Assembly (NCBI GenBank): GCA_038234715.1
Contig: JBBQTD010000023.1
Location: 1-47,938 of the forward strand
Origin: SZAS-103 sp038234715
Lineage (GTDB): Bacteria > Pseudomonadota > Gammaproteobacteria > Xanthomonadales > Xanthomonadaceae
DNA length: 47,938 bases
Reading direction: 5' to 3'
Under the pieces are notes generated by a model, which did not search any database, had not been told where the DNA came from, and was given only the letters and a program-made list of their open reading frames with translations. This document shows positions 33,585 to 42,145 of this stretch, in pieces. Every line of letters begins with the position of its first letter. The first letter of the stretch is position 1. Both the position numbers and the translations under genes were made by a program.

Positions 33585-34388
33585 CTACGCTCCCTCGATC
33601 GAAAACCGGTCCCCATCGAGCATCGCCGGAAACCGCGCGCGATGCGCGGCAAGTTCCGATGCCAGCAGGGTCGTCGTCGACACCACTTCCTGATCGCCCG
33701 CCTCGCTGGCTGGATGGCCCAGGAAATCGATCACGGCGCTGTCGCCCGCGTAGTGCAGGCCGTTCCCGTCGGTGCCGACCCGGTTGACGGCCGCGACGTA
33801 GCAAAGATTCTCGATCGCCCTCGCGCGCATCAACGTATGCCACGCGTAGTTGCGCGCGGCCGGCCAGTTGGCGACGAAGACCAGCAGGTCGTAGTCCAGC
33901 GCGTTTTCGCGTTCGACGTTGTAACGGTTGCGTGCGAACACCGGGAAGCGCAGGTCGTAGCAGACCAGCGGACAGATCCGCCAGCCGCGCCACGCAAGCG
34001 TGCGGCGTTCGCGTCCGGCAGCGTAACGTTCGTGCTCGCCGGCATAGCGGAACAGATGGCGCTTGTCGTAGTGGGCGATTTCGCCGTCCGGCGTTGCGAA
34101 CAACATGCGGTTGAAGACTCCAGCGTCGGTGCGCAACTGCACGCTGCCGGTGATCGCCGCGTCGAGTTTCTTCGCCTGCGTCCGCATCCACGCGACCGTC
34201 GGCCCTTGCATCGTTTCGGCGCTTTGGATCGCCTCGTTCGAGAAGCCGCTGGTGAACGTTTCAGGAAGCACGACAAGGTCGGTGCGCCCGCGCAGAGGCG
34301 CGATGAGGTCGCCATAGTAGTCGCGGTTGCCGGCTGGATCGAGCCAGAGGGTTGCACCTTGCACCAGGGAAACGCGGAGGTCTTTCAT
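33585..34388 (-). CDS. yafV: Omega-amidase, nitrilase superfamily (YafV type)
   Basis: 267 aa. The nitrilase triad is visible: Glu43 in LPETFTSGF, Lys109 in YDKRHLF and Cys143 in VCYDLRFP. Members hydrolyse alpha-ketoglutaramate to 2-oxoglutarate and ammonia. The ATG overlaps the stop of the aminotransferase gene by ATGA. This fits a joint task: the transaminase uses glutamine to aminate 4-methylthio-2-oxobutanoate or a related keto acid, and the amidase removes the alpha-ketoglutaramate, which pulls the reaction forward. Confidence 0.93.
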   Translation of the reverse strand: MKDLRVSLVQGATLWLDPAGNRDYYGDLIAPLRGRTDLVVLPETFTSGFSNEAIQSAETMQGPTVAWMRTQAKKLDAAITGSVQLRTDAGVFNRMLFATPDGEIAHYDKRHLFRYAGEHERYAAGRERRTLAWRGWRICPLVCYDLRFPVFARNRYNVERENALDYDLLVFVANWPAARNYAWHTLMRARAIENLCYVAAVNRVGTDGNGLHYAGDSAVIDFLGHPASEAGDQEVVSTTTLLASELAAHRARFPAMLDGDRFSIEGA

Positions 34389-35536
34389 AGCTTCTGCAAC
34401 CGCTCGATCGCCGACTCCAGCGTGGCTTCGTTTTTCGCGAAGCAGAACCGGATCAACCGCTGTCCCACGGGCGGTGTCTCGTAGAACGGCGACAGCGGAA
34501 TGCCGGTGACGCCGTGTTCGATCGTGAGCCAATGCGCGAACTCGGCGTCCGGCAGGTCGCTGATCGCCGCATAGTCGGCGAGCTGGAAATAACCCCCCGG
34601 CACCGGCAACGGCTTGAGCTTCGTGCGCGACAGCAGTTCGCGGAAGCGGTCGCGCTTGGGTTCGTAGAATGCGCCGAGTTGCTCGTGGTGCCCGGGGTGC
34701 TGCACCAGCATCTCGATCAGCGCCCATTGCGCCGGGGCGAACGTGCAGAAGGTGTTGTACTGGTGGACCTTGCGGAACTCCGCGCTCAATGCCGCCGGCG
34801 CCACGCAATAGCCGACCTTCCACCCGGTGCAGTGATAGGTCTTGCCAAAGCTCGAGATCACGAAGCTGCGATCGGCGAGTTCCGGATAGCGCAGCACCGA
34901 TTCATGGCGCGCGCCGTCGTAGACGATGTGCTCGTAGACCTCGTCCGACAGCAACACGATGTCGGTGTCGCGCAGGATGTCGGCGAGCGTCGCCATGTCG
35001 GCGGCCGACAGCATCGCCCCGGACGGATTGTGCGGCGAATTGATCATCAGCATCCGCGTGCGCGGGGTGATCGCATCACGCACCTTTTGCCAGTCCACCG
35101 AGAAGTCGTGCGCATCGAGCGGTACGTGCACCGCGCGCGCGCCGGCAAGATCGATCGCGGGCTCGTAGCAGTCGTAGCACGGGTCGAGCACGATCACTTC
35201 CTCGCCCGGGCGCACGACGCTGAGCACCGCGTCGAAGATCGCCTCGCTGCCGCCGCTGGTCACGGTGATCTCGCTGTCGGCGTCGACCTTGCGCCCATAG
35301 ACTTTCGCGGTCTTCGCGGCTATCGCCTGGCGCAGGGGCGGCAGACCGGTCATCGGCACGTACTGGTTCTTGCCCTCACGCGCTGCCCGCGCCAGTGCGT
35401 CGACCAATGGCGCAGGCGTGTCGAAGTCGGGGAAACCCTGCCCAAGGTTGACCGCCTTGTGCTCGACGGCAAGCTGGGACATCACCGTGAAGATCGTCGT
35501 GCCAACCTTGGGTAGTTTGGTCTGGATCTTGTTCAA
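34385..35536 (-). CDS. ybdL: Methionine/glutamine aminotransferase, class I/II PLP enzyme (YbdL type)
   Basis: 383 aa fold-type I aminotransferase of the KAT/glutamine transaminase group. The cofactor Lys232 is in SSFGKTYHCTGWKVGY. Other signs are NLGQGFPDFDTP near the N terminus, INSPHNPSGA and LLSDEVYEHIVYDG. The start codon is TTG, with CGGAGC eight bases upstream. E. coli YbdL prefers methionine. Genetic coupling with an omega-amidase suggests glutamine as amino donor to the keto acid of methionine, the last step of salvage. MtnA in the same window belongs to that pathway. Confidence 0.93.
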   Translation of the reverse strand: MNKIQTKLPKVGTTIFTVMSQLAVEHKAVNLGQGFPDFDTPAPLVDALARAAREGKNQYVPMTGLPPLRQAIAAKTAKVYGRKVDADSEITVTSGGSEAIFDAVLSVVRPGEEVIVLDPCYDCYEPAIDLAGARAVHVPLDAHDFSVDWQKVRDAITPRTRMLMINSPHNPSGAMLSAADMATLADILRDTDIVLLSDEVYEHIVYDGARHESVLRYPELADRSFVISSFGKTYHCTGWKVGYCVAPAALSAEFRKVHQYNTFCTFAPAQWALIEMLVQHPGHHEQLGAFYEPKRDRFRELLSRTKLKPLPVPGGYFQLADYAAISDLPDAEFAHWLTIEHGVTGIPLSPFYETPPVGQRLIRFCFAKNEATLESAIERLQKL

Positions 35537-36345
35537 CGTCGGATGCTCCGGTCGCTTTTCGCAGGCACGAAAGTGTACGGCAACCCATCCGCGCCGACAG
35601 CAGGGCTTCCAGGCAGACGGTGGACTTGCCAGGAGCGCATGCCGTCATCCATGGCATACCTTGAGGGTCGTAGCTACTGGAGGCTCCCCTTCTCCCCTTG
35701 CGGAAGTGGGGCCTGCCCCTGCGAACGACCTGGATCGACGTCACGACGGCCTTCACCGACATCACAACGGCCTTCACCGACGTGAAGGATGTGTCGACTG
35801 TCGTCACAACGGCCTTGACCGACGTGAAGGATCTCTCGACCGTCGTCACAACGGCCTTCACCGACGTGAAGGATTTCCGGACCGACGTCACAACGGCCTT
35901 CACCGACGAGAAGGATCTCTCGACCGTCGTCACAACGGCCTTTACCGACGTGAAGGATTTCTGGACCGTCATCACAACGGTCTGCACCGACGTGAAGCAT
36001 TTGTCGGCCGACATCACAACGGTCAGCGCCGAATTCAAGGATCGCGCGGCCGTCTGCACGTCGGGCTGGCCGGATGAACGGATCTCATGTGGCCGCACGG
36101 CGCAGCCGCCGTCGCGTGCGGCAGGCCCGGACGATGTGTTGCGGACGATCCGGGAGCACCCCTCCCCAACCCTCCGCTTCGCCACGCGACAGGGAGGGAG
36201 CAGGACAGGAATCAGGGTGGCAACGCCGTGGTGGCAAGGATCGTGCGAGCGCTTTTGCCGCGGGGGCTGCGGTCCCTTGATCGCGCGCCGGGTCGCACGC
36301 CCGCTGCGCGGAACTGTCCAAGCCGCTAAAATCGACAGTCTCCCC
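35537..36345. other. Stretch without a confident gene (array 2)
   Basis: The interval between the divergent aminotransferase gene and ccmA has no gene I can defend. It contains the second 21-bp array (35734-36048), then about 300 bp of GC-rich sequence with no recognised signal. A plus-strand frame is open from 35698 through the array into ccmA, but the non-array part is not protein-like. Confidence 0.55.
35734..36048. repeat. 21-bp tandem repeat array 2 (about 15 units)
   Basis: Fifteen contiguous 21-bp units. Two types alternate almost strictly: one like ACCGACGTGAAGGATCTCTC and one like ACCGTCGTCACAACGGCCTT, a 42-bp superunit. Plus-strand heptapeptides are TDVKDLS and TVVTTAF. Minus-strand ones are FTSVKAV and VTTVERS, with coiled-coil spacing and alternating Lys/Glu. 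Unit design, period and orientation match array 1 at 1240-1656, but the array is more regular in its alternation. The last two units are degenerate. Confidence 0.9.
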
Positions 36346-37044
36346 GTGACCCGCCCCCCTTTGAACGCACCCGACACCACCGGCCCCATGCTCGCGGTCG
36401 CGCGCCTGCGCTTCGATCGCAACGACGCGTGCGTGTTCGGGCCGCTAGATTTCTTCGTGCACTCCGGCGAGGCGCTGCTGGTCACCGGCGGCAACGGGGC
36501 TGGCAAGACGACCTTGCTACGGGTTCTCGCTGGACTGCTTCGCGCCGAGGATGGGAGCGAACTGACCTGGCATGGCCAAGCCTGCTCGAGCCTGCCTGCC
36601 GAGGGAATCGCATTCGTCGGACATCTGCCGGGCCACAAGGCGGACCTTGGCGCCATCGACAACCTGCGCTTTGCGGTCGGCCTGCATGGCTGCAGGGTCG
36701 GCGTGTGTGCGAGGACCGCGCTCGCCAGCGTCGGGCTCGCCGGGTTTGAGGATGTCCCCGCGGGGAGATTGTCCGCGGGCCAGCGCAAGCGGCTCGCATT
36801 GGCGCGACTGCTGCTTTCGCCCGCGCCCCTCTGGCTGCTCGACGAGCCGTACGCGAACCTCGACCGCGACGGCATGACCCTGGTCGACCGCCTGCTCGGC
36901 GAGCATCAGGACGCAGGCGGCGCAGCGCTGATCACGACCCATGGAGCGTACGCGGCGCCGCCAGTGCGCGTGCGGACCTTGCTGCTCGATGCGCCGGCGC
37001 CCCAATCCCGGTTGGTCGACACAGCCGGCACAGCGTCCGCATGA
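36346..37044 (+). CDS. ccmA: Heme exporter ATP-binding protein CcmA
   Basis: 232 aa ABC ATPase of cytochrome c maturation System I. Walker A is GGNGAGKTT (residues 48-56), the signature is RLSAGQRKRLALARL, and Walker B is LWLLDEPYANLD. The GTG at 36346 gives a family-typical N terminus. The ATG at 36388 (MLAVARL) is the alternative, and neither has a good ribosome site. CcmA with CcmB powers release of heme-loaded CcmE from CcmC. It is first gene of the ccm operon, and its stop overlaps the ccmB start by ATGA. Confidence 0.93.
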   Translation: MTRPPLNAPDTTGPMLAVARLRFDRNDACVFGPLDFFVHSGEALLVTGGNGAGKTTLLRVLAGLLRAEDGSELTWHGQACSSLPAEGIAFVGHLPGHKADLGAIDNLRFAVGLHGCRVGVCARTALASVGLAGFEDVPAGRLSAGQRKRLALARLLLSPAPLWLLDEPYANLDRDGMTLVDRLLGEHQDAGGAALITTHGAYAAPPVRVRTLLLDAPAPQSRLVDTAGTASA

Positions 37045-37724
37045 GCACCCCGACCCTGACCCGTGCCGCCGCCGCGATGTTCATGCGGGACTTGCGCCTG
37101 GCGTGGCGACGCCGCGGCGATACGTTGCAGCCGTTGCTGTTCGCGGTACTCGTGGTCGCCCTGTTTCCGCTCGCGCTAGGCAGCGAACGCGCGCGCCTCG
37201 CGATGCTTGCGCCCGGCGCGATCTGGGTCGCGGCATTGCTCGCTTCCGTGCAGGGACTCGATGCCTTGTTCCGCAGCGATGCGGAGGATGGCAGCCTTGA
37301 ACAGCAGTTGCTCGCACCGGTTCCGCTGTCGCTGTTGCTGGCGTGCCGGATGCTCGCGCACTGGTTGACCGGGTCACTGCCGTTGATCCTGGTCGTCCCA
37401 TTGCTGGCGCAACTGCTGTTCCTGCCCGACCACCTTCTCGCGCCACTGTTGCTGTCGCTGCTGATCGGCACGCCGCTGCTGGTTCTGCTGGGTTCCACCG
37501 TCGCCGCGCTGACGGTCGGGATGCGCCGCTCTGGTATGCTGCTGCCCTTGCTCGCACTGCCGCTGTACGTGCCGGTCCTGGTGTTCGGCGCGGGCAGCGT
37601 GATGGCCGCAGCGCAGGGCCAGGACTGGCTCGGCGCGGTGCTGTTGCTCGCCGCCGGACTTGCGATCGCAGTCGTGCTTGCCCCACTTGCTGCCGCGGCG
37701 GCGATCCGGATCGCGTTGCCATGA
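37041..37724 (+). CDS. ccmB: Heme exporter membrane protein CcmB
   Basis: 227 aa with about six membrane segments. The N terminus MFMRDLRLAWRRRGDTLQPL is typical of CcmB and is followed by FAVLVVALFPLALG. The middle has LDALFRSDAEDGSLEQQLL, a family signature. It is the membrane partner of CcmA. The start overlaps the ccmA stop (ATGA). The stop overlaps the ATG of a 23-codon mini-ORF that leads to ccmC. Confidence 0.95.
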   Translation: MSTPTLTRAAAAMFMRDLRLAWRRRGDTLQPLLFAVLVVALFPLALGSERARLAMLAPGAIWVAALLASVQGLDALFRSDAEDGSLEQQLLAPVPLSLLLACRMLAHWLTGSLPLILVVPLLAQLLFLPDHLLAPLLLSLLIGTPLLVLLGSTVAALTVGMRRSGMLLPLLALPLYVPVLVFGAGSVMAAAQGQDWLGAVLLLAAGLAIAVVLAPLAAAAAIRIALP

Positions 37725-37792
37725 GTGCCTTCGCTGCAACGAATCCCCGACGCAATGAAGCCACAGCAGCAATGAAGCCACGGCATCAATGA
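37721..37792 (+). CDS. Mini-ORF bridging ccmB and ccmC, 23 codons
   Basis: An ATG at 37721 overlaps the ccmB stop as ATGA, and the frame runs to a TGA at 37790-37792 that overlaps the ccmC ATG, again as ATGA. A ribosome could therefore step from ccmB through this short frame into ccmC. The last part of the frame consists of a 17-bp tandem repeat (37754-37797). The peptide itself has no recognisable feature, so its role, if any, is probably translational coupling. Confidence 0.4.
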   Translation: MSAFAATNPRRNEATAAMKPRHQ

Positions 37793-37797
37793 AGCCA
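37754..37797 (+). repeat. 17-bp tandem repeat that duplicates the ccmC start codon
   Basis: Two full copies of AATGAAGCCACRGCAKC-like sequence (37754-37770, 37771-37787) and a partial third copy that contains the true ccmC start (ATGAAGCCA at 37789). Each copy carries an ATG, and because 17 is not a multiple of three the three ATGs are in three different frames. The first two frames stop at TGAs that overlap the next ATG. Confidence 0.85.
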
Positions 37798-38553
37798 ATC
37801 GTCCTCTGGTTCAATCAACTCGGCTCGCCGCCGCGGTTCCATCGCTTCGCAAGCCGCTGGATTCCGAGGCTGTTCGGCGCATCGCTGCTGTTGCTCGCGA
37901 TCGGCGTCTGGGGGGCGTTGTTTCGCGTCCCGGCGGACTACCAGCAAGGCGACAGCTATCGCATCTTGTTCATCCACGTGCCGTGCGCGTACATGAGCCT
38001 GTTCGTCTACGCCACGATGGCGGTGCAGGCGGCGATCGCACTGGTGTGGCGGATCAAGCTCTGCGAGATCCTTGCGATGGCATGCGCCCCGATTGGCGCG
38101 GCATTCACCGCGATCACCCTCGCGACCGGCTCGATCTGGGGCCGGCCGATGTGGGGAACCTGGTGGGACTGGGATCCGCGCCTGACTTCCGAACTCGTGC
38201 TGCTGTTCCTGTACATCGGCGTGATCGCGCTGGATGCGTCGATCGAGGATCGCCGGCGCGGCGCACGCGTGGCCGGATTCCTCGCGATGATCGGCCTGGT
38301 GAACCTGCCGATCATCCACTACTCGGTGCAGTGGTGGAACTCGCTGCACCAGGGCCAGACGATCCGGTTGCTCGGTCCATCGAAAATGGATGCGAGCATG
38401 CTCCTGCCGCTGGTCGCGACGATCGCGGCAATGCAGGTGTGGTTCGCTGCGTCCTTGTTATCGCGTGCACGCACGCTGCTGGTCGAGCGCGAGGCCGGCA
38501 AGGCGTGGGCGCGCGATGTCGCCGATTCCAGCTTGACCGCAGACAGCGCGTGA
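37789..38553 (+). CDS. ccmC: Heme transporter CcmC
   Basis: 254 aa with six membrane segments. The heme-binding WWD domain reads MWGTWWDWDPRLTSELVL, flanked by periplasmic His residues (FIHVPCAYMS and HYSVQWWNSLHQGQT). CcmC loads heme onto CcmE in the periplasm. The start ATG is the last of three in a 17-bp repeat. Its stop overlaps the ccmD start as GTGA. Confidence 0.96.
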   Translation: MKPIVLWFNQLGSPPRFHRFASRWIPRLFGASLLLLAIGVWGALFRVPADYQQGDSYRILFIHVPCAYMSLFVYATMAVQAAIALVWRIKLCEILAMACAPIGAAFTAITLATGSIWGRPMWGTWWDWDPRLTSELVLLFLYIGVIALDASIEDRRRGARVAGFLAMIGLVNLPIIHYSVQWWNSLHQGQTIRLLGPSKMDASMLLPLVATIAAMQVWFAASLLSRARTLLVEREAGKAWARDVADSSLTADSA

Positions 38554-38687
38554 CTTACCTGCCCTACATCGTTGCTGCGTACGCGGTGTTCGGCGCGGTG
38601 CTCGCGTGGGATGGGCTGACACCGTGGTTGAAGCATCGCCGTCTCCTGCGGGCGATACGCCAGAAAGCGCAAAGGGCCGGTAAATGA
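38550..38687 (+). CDS. ccmD: Heme exporter protein CcmD
   Basis: 45 aa, a single-span membrane protein typical of CcmD: PYIVAAYAVFGAVLAWDGL followed by a positively charged cytoplasmic tail (KHRRLLRAIRQKAQR). The start is a GTG overlapping the ccmC stop, and its own TGA overlaps the ccmE ATG. CcmD stabilises the CcmC-CcmE complex and helps release holo-CcmE. Confidence 0.9.
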   Translation: MTYLPYIVAAYAVFGAVLAWDGLTPWLKHRRLLRAIRQKAQRAGK

Positions 38688-39139
38688 ACCCGACCCGCAA
38701 GCGCCGGCTCGGATTCCTGCTGCTCGTGCTGGCGGCGATCATGATTGCGGGCACGCTGGTCGCGATGGCATTGCAGCACAACATCCGCTACCTGCTGACG
38801 CCGACGGAAGTCGCTGCCGGCCAGGCGCAGGGGAAACAATTGTTCCGGCTCGGCGGGGTGGTTTGCGAAGGAAGCGTGCGGCATACGATCGGTACGCTCG
38901 ACGTGCGCTTCGTCGTGACCGACCGCGTGCACCAGCTTTCCGTGCACTACACCGGCATCCTTCCCGACTTGTTCCACGAAGGCCGGAGTATCATCGCGAC
39001 CGGTCACTTGGCCGACAATGGCTTCCGGGCTGACGAGGTGCTCGCCAAGCACGACGAGACCTACATGCCGAAGGAAGTCGCCGAAGCAATCGCGCGCGGC
39101 AAGATGCTTCCGCATACGCCCTGCGCAGCACCGCCGTAG
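38684..39139 (+). CDS. ccmE: Heme chaperone CcmE
   Basis: 151 aa with an N-terminal membrane anchor (about residues 10-30) and a periplasmic OB fold. The heme-binding motif HxxxY is intact: His123 and Tyr127 in AKHDETYMP. The region GILPDLFHEGRSIIATG is typical. It accepts heme covalently at His123 and delivers it to the CcmF/H ligase. It overlaps ccmD by ATGA, and its TAG is directly followed by the ccmF ATG. Confidence 0.96.
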   Translation: MNPTRKRRLGFLLLVLAAIMIAGTLVAMALQHNIRYLLTPTEVAAGQAQGKQLFRLGGVVCEGSVRHTIGTLDVRFVVTDRVHQLSVHYTGILPDLFHEGRSIIATGHLADNGFRADEVLAKHDETYMPKEVAEAIARGKMLPHTPCAAPP

Positions 39140-41107
39140 ATGTTGTCCGAAGCCAGCCAGCATCTCCTGCGAGCGGTTTCCGCAACCCTGCCCGAGGTTG
39201 GCCAGCTCGCGCTGATCCTTGCGCTGGTGCTGGCGTCGCTGCAAGCGGTATTGCCGCTGCTTGGCGCACACCGCCGCATCGACGCGTGGATGCGCGTCGC
39301 GCGGCCCGCCGCCTATGCGCAGCTGCTGTTCGTGGCGCTCGCATTCGTGATCCTGATGTGGGCTTTCGTCACTCACGATTTCTCGGTCGCCTACGTCGCG
39401 CGCAATTCCAATTCGTTGTTGCCGATCGGCTACTGCATGGCCGCGGTGTGGGGCGCGCACGAAGGTTCATTGCTGCTGTGGATCCTGATCCTCGCCTTGT
39501 GGACCGGCGCGGTCGCGCGCTTCTCGCGAGCGTTGCCGCTGCCGGTGATCGCGCGCGTGCTTGGCGTCATGGGCATCGTCAGCGTCGGCTTCCTGTTGTT
39601 CACCCTGCTGACGTCGAATCCATTCGAGCGGCTGTTGCCGATGCCGCCCGAAGGCCGCGACCTCAATCCGTTGCTGCAGGACCCGGGTCTGATCATGCAT
39701 CCGCCGATCCTGTACAGCGGGTACGTCGGCTTCACTGTCGCGTTTGCGTTCGCGATTGCGGCATTACTGGATGGAAAAGTCGATGCACGCTGGGTGCGCT
39801 GGTCGCGGCCGTGGACGAACGTCGCATGGGGCCTGCTGACGATCGGCATCGCGCTCGGATCGTGGTGGGCGTACTACGAACTGGGCTGGGGCGGCTGGTG
39901 GTTCTGGGATCCGGTCGAGAACGCCTCGTTCATGCCGTGGCTCGCCGGCACCGCGCTCCTGCATTCGCAGGCGGTTACCGAGAAGCGCGGCAGCTTTCGC
40001 GGCTGGACCCTGTTGCTCGCCATCGCAGCGTTCTCGCTGTCGCTGCTGGGCACGTTCCTGGTGCGTTCGGGCGTGATCACGTCGGTGCATTCGTTCGCGG
40101 CCGATCCTGCCCGCGGCCTCTTCATCCTGGTGTTCCTCGGGATCGTGATCGGTGGCTCGCTGCTGCTGTACGCCCTGCGTGCGCCGCGCGATGACGATGG
40201 CGCGCCGTTCGTGTTTGCCTCGCGCGAAACCCTGATCCTCGCGAACAACCTGCTGCTCACGACGGCTTGCGCGATGGTGCTGATCGGCACGCTGTTCCCG
40301 CTGTTCGCCGACGCAATGCAGCTTGGCCGCTATTCGGTCGGACCACCCTACTTCGGATCGATGTTCATGCTGCTGATGGCGCCGTTGATCCTGCTGATGC
40401 CGTTCGGCCCGCTGACGCGGTGGCAGCGCGAACAGGCATCGTTGCCGATCAAGCTGCTCGCGCCGTGGCTGTTGCTCGCCTTGGTCGGGGGCGCAGTCGC
40501 GTTCGTGATGTTGCCGAACGCGCCATGGAAACTCGATGCAGGCATCGTGGTTGGCCTGTGGCTGGCATTTGGCGTGGTGCGCTTCGTGCGCCGCAGGCTC
40601 GCGATGACCGGTCAGCGGCTCACCGCCGAAATGCTCGGCATGAGCTTCGCGCACCTGGGTGTCGCGGTGTTTTTCTTCGGCGTGCTGCTGACCGAGGCGA
40701 CCAGCGTGCAGAAGGATGTGGCGGTAGCACGCGGGCAGCAGGTTGAAGCCGGCGGCTACACATTCCGTTTCGATGGCGTGCGGCGCGCGACAGGGCCGAA
40801 CTATCTTTCGGATCGCGGCAGCGTGAGCGTGTTCCTGGGCAATAAAGACATCGCCAACCTGCATCCGGAAAAGCGCCAGTACGCGGCCGGTGGCCAGGTC
40901 ATGACCGAGACCGCAATTGATCCCGGGCTGACCCGCGACCTGTACGTCGCGCTCGGTGAGCCGATCGACACGCGCGGAGGCTGGGCGCTGCGGGTGTACG
41001 TCAAACCCTGGGTCCGCTGCATCTGGCTGGGCGCGCTGCTGATGGCGCTCGGAGGTTTCACGGTGGTGTTCGACCGGCGTTTCCGCCGCAATGCCGAGGT
41101 GGATTGA
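39140..41107 (+). CDS. ccmF: Cytochrome c heme lyase subunit CcmF
   Basis: 655 aa polytopic membrane protein with about 15 spans. The WWD domain is GSWWAYYELGWGGWWFWDP followed by VENASFMPWL. WGAHEGSLLLW and LNPLLQDPGLIMHPPILY are also family-diagnostic. CcmF holds a heme b and, with CcmH and CcmI, ligates heme to the CXXCH motif of apocytochromes. It starts one base after the ccmE stop and ends one base before the chosen ccmG start. Confidence 0.97.
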   Translation: MLSEASQHLLRAVSATLPEVGQLALILALVLASLQAVLPLLGAHRRIDAWMRVARPAAYAQLLFVALAFVILMWAFVTHDFSVAYVARNSNSLLPIGYCMAAVWGAHEGSLLLWILILALWTGAVARFSRALPLPVIARVLGVMGIVSVGFLLFTLLTSNPFERLLPMPPEGRDLNPLLQDPGLIMHPPILYSGYVGFTVAFAFAIAALLDGKVDARWVRWSRPWTNVAWGLLTIGIALGSWWAYYELGWGGWWFWDPVENASFMPWLAGTALLHSQAVTEKRGSFRGWTLLLAIAAFSLSLLGTFLVRSGVITSVHSFAADPARGLFILVFLGIVIGGSLLLYALRAPRDDDGAPFVFASRETLILANNLLLTTACAMVLIGTLFPLFADAMQLGRYSVGPPYFGSMFMLLMAPLILLMPFGPLTRWQREQASLPIKLLAPWLLLALVGGAVAFVMLPNAPWKLDAGIVVGLWLAFGVVRFVRRRLAMTGQRLTAEMLGMSFAHLGVAVFFFGVLLTEATSVQKDVAVARGQQVEAGGYTFRFDGVRRATGPNYLSDRGSVSVFLGNKDIANLHPEKRQYAAGGQVMTETAIDPGLTRDLYVALGEPIDTRGGWALRVYVKPWVRCIWLGALLMALGGFTVVFDRRFRRNAEVD

Positions 41108-41108
41108 G

Positions 41109-41651
41109 ATGTTGCGTCGCCTGCTGCCGCTGTTGGTCTTCCTCGCGCTTGGCGGATTGCTGTTCGCCGGAATCGAGCTCAGCAAGCACGAGAACCGCGA
41201 AGCGCTGCCTTCGCCGCTGATCGGCAAGGCAGCACCGGATTTCGCGTTGCCTGACCTCGCCACGCCTACCCGGATCGTGCGCAATGCCGATCTCGCCGGT
41301 GCGCCGTACGTGCTCAACGTCTGGGCAAGCTGGTGCGTGAACTGTCGCGACGAACATCCGGTTATTGCCGCCCTTGCGGCGCGCCATGTCGTCAAGGTGG
41401 TCGGCTACAACCTCAAGAACGATCCAGGTGATGCGCAACGTTGGCTCGATCAGTTCGGAAACCCGTATGCGCTGGTCATCGCCGACACCGATGGTCGAAA
41501 GGCCATCGATTGGGGAATTTACGCTGCCCCCGAAACATTCCTGGTCGATGCGGGCGGAATCGTTCGATGGAAATATATCGGCCCTCTCAACGAGGATGTC
41601 GTCGCCAGCCAATTGCTGCCGCTATTGCACGGCCGGCGGGCTGGACCATGA
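41109..41651 (+). CDS. ccmG: Thiol:disulfide interchange protein CcmG/DsbE
   Basis: 180 aa with an N-terminal membrane anchor (about residues 5-22) and a periplasmic thioredoxin fold. The active site is WASWCVNC (Cys76, Cys79), and GVYGAPETFLVD-like sequence (GIYAAPETFLVD) is present. It reduces apocytochrome c thiols. The ATG at 41109 has GAGGTGG upstream. An ATG at 41091 inside ccmF is the alternative. The stop overlaps ccmH by ATGA. Confidence 0.96.
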   Translation: MLRRLLPLLVFLALGGLLFAGIELSKHENREALPSPLIGKAAPDFALPDLATPTRIVRNADLAGAPYVLNVWASWCVNCRDEHPVIAALAARHVVKVVGYNLKNDPGDAQRWLDQFGNPYALVIADTDGRKAIDWGIYAAPETFLVDAGGIVRWKYIGPLNEDVVASQLLPLLHGRRAGP

Positions 41652-42145
41652 AGCGCATCGCGTTCGCGTTCCTGCTGCTGTGCCTGGCATCGACGGCCTT
41701 CGCAATGCAGCTGCGATCGAACGCGCCCAACGCCTATCGCGACGCTGCCGAGGAAGCGCGCTTCCACGTGCTCACCAGTTCGCTGCGCTGCGTGATGTGC
41801 CAGAACGAATCGCTTGCCGACTCGGACGCGCCGATCGCGCACGATCTGCGCCGGGAAATCCTTGAGCTGATGCGCGATGGCAAGACCGATGCGCAGATCC
41901 GCGATTTCCTGGTCGCGCGTTATGGCGAATTCGTGCTGTACCAGCCACGCATCGAACCTGCCACCTGGTTGCTGTGGTTCGGGCCGTTGGTGTTGCTTGC
42001 ATCCGGCGGCGCAACGGTCGCCTGGATCGTGCGCCGACGTGCGATCCGCGCACGCGCTGTCGCGGATGCAGTTGCTGGCGAATCGCCTGCCGGAGGATTG
42101 TCTGGAGGCGTGCCGCCAGAAGGCGAGTCGAGCGAGGAATGGTGA
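41648..42145 (+). CDS. ccmH: Cytochrome c maturation protein CcmH (CcmL)
   Basis: 165 aa with a signal peptide (about residues 1-19) and the invariant LRCVMCQN motif (Cys48, Cys51), then a three-helix bundle and one membrane span (TWLLWFGPLVLLASGG). It is the short form of CcmH, and the TPR half is encoded separately as ccmI. It handles thiols of the apocytochrome together with CcmG. Its TGA overlaps the ccmI ATG as TGATG. Confidence 0.95.
   Translation: MKRIAFAFLLLCLASTAFAMQLRSNAPNAYRDAAEEARFHVLTSSLRCVMCQNESLADSDAPIAHDLRREILELMRDGKTDAQIRDFLVARYGEFVLYQPRIEPATWLLWFGPLVLLASGGATVAWIVRRRAIRARAVADAVAGESPAGGLSGGVPPEGESSEEW

Noticed and set aside
35376..36875. A 499-codon minus-strand gene covering array 2
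   Set aside because: It would overlap the aminotransferase gene by 160 bp at one end and most of ccmA at the other.
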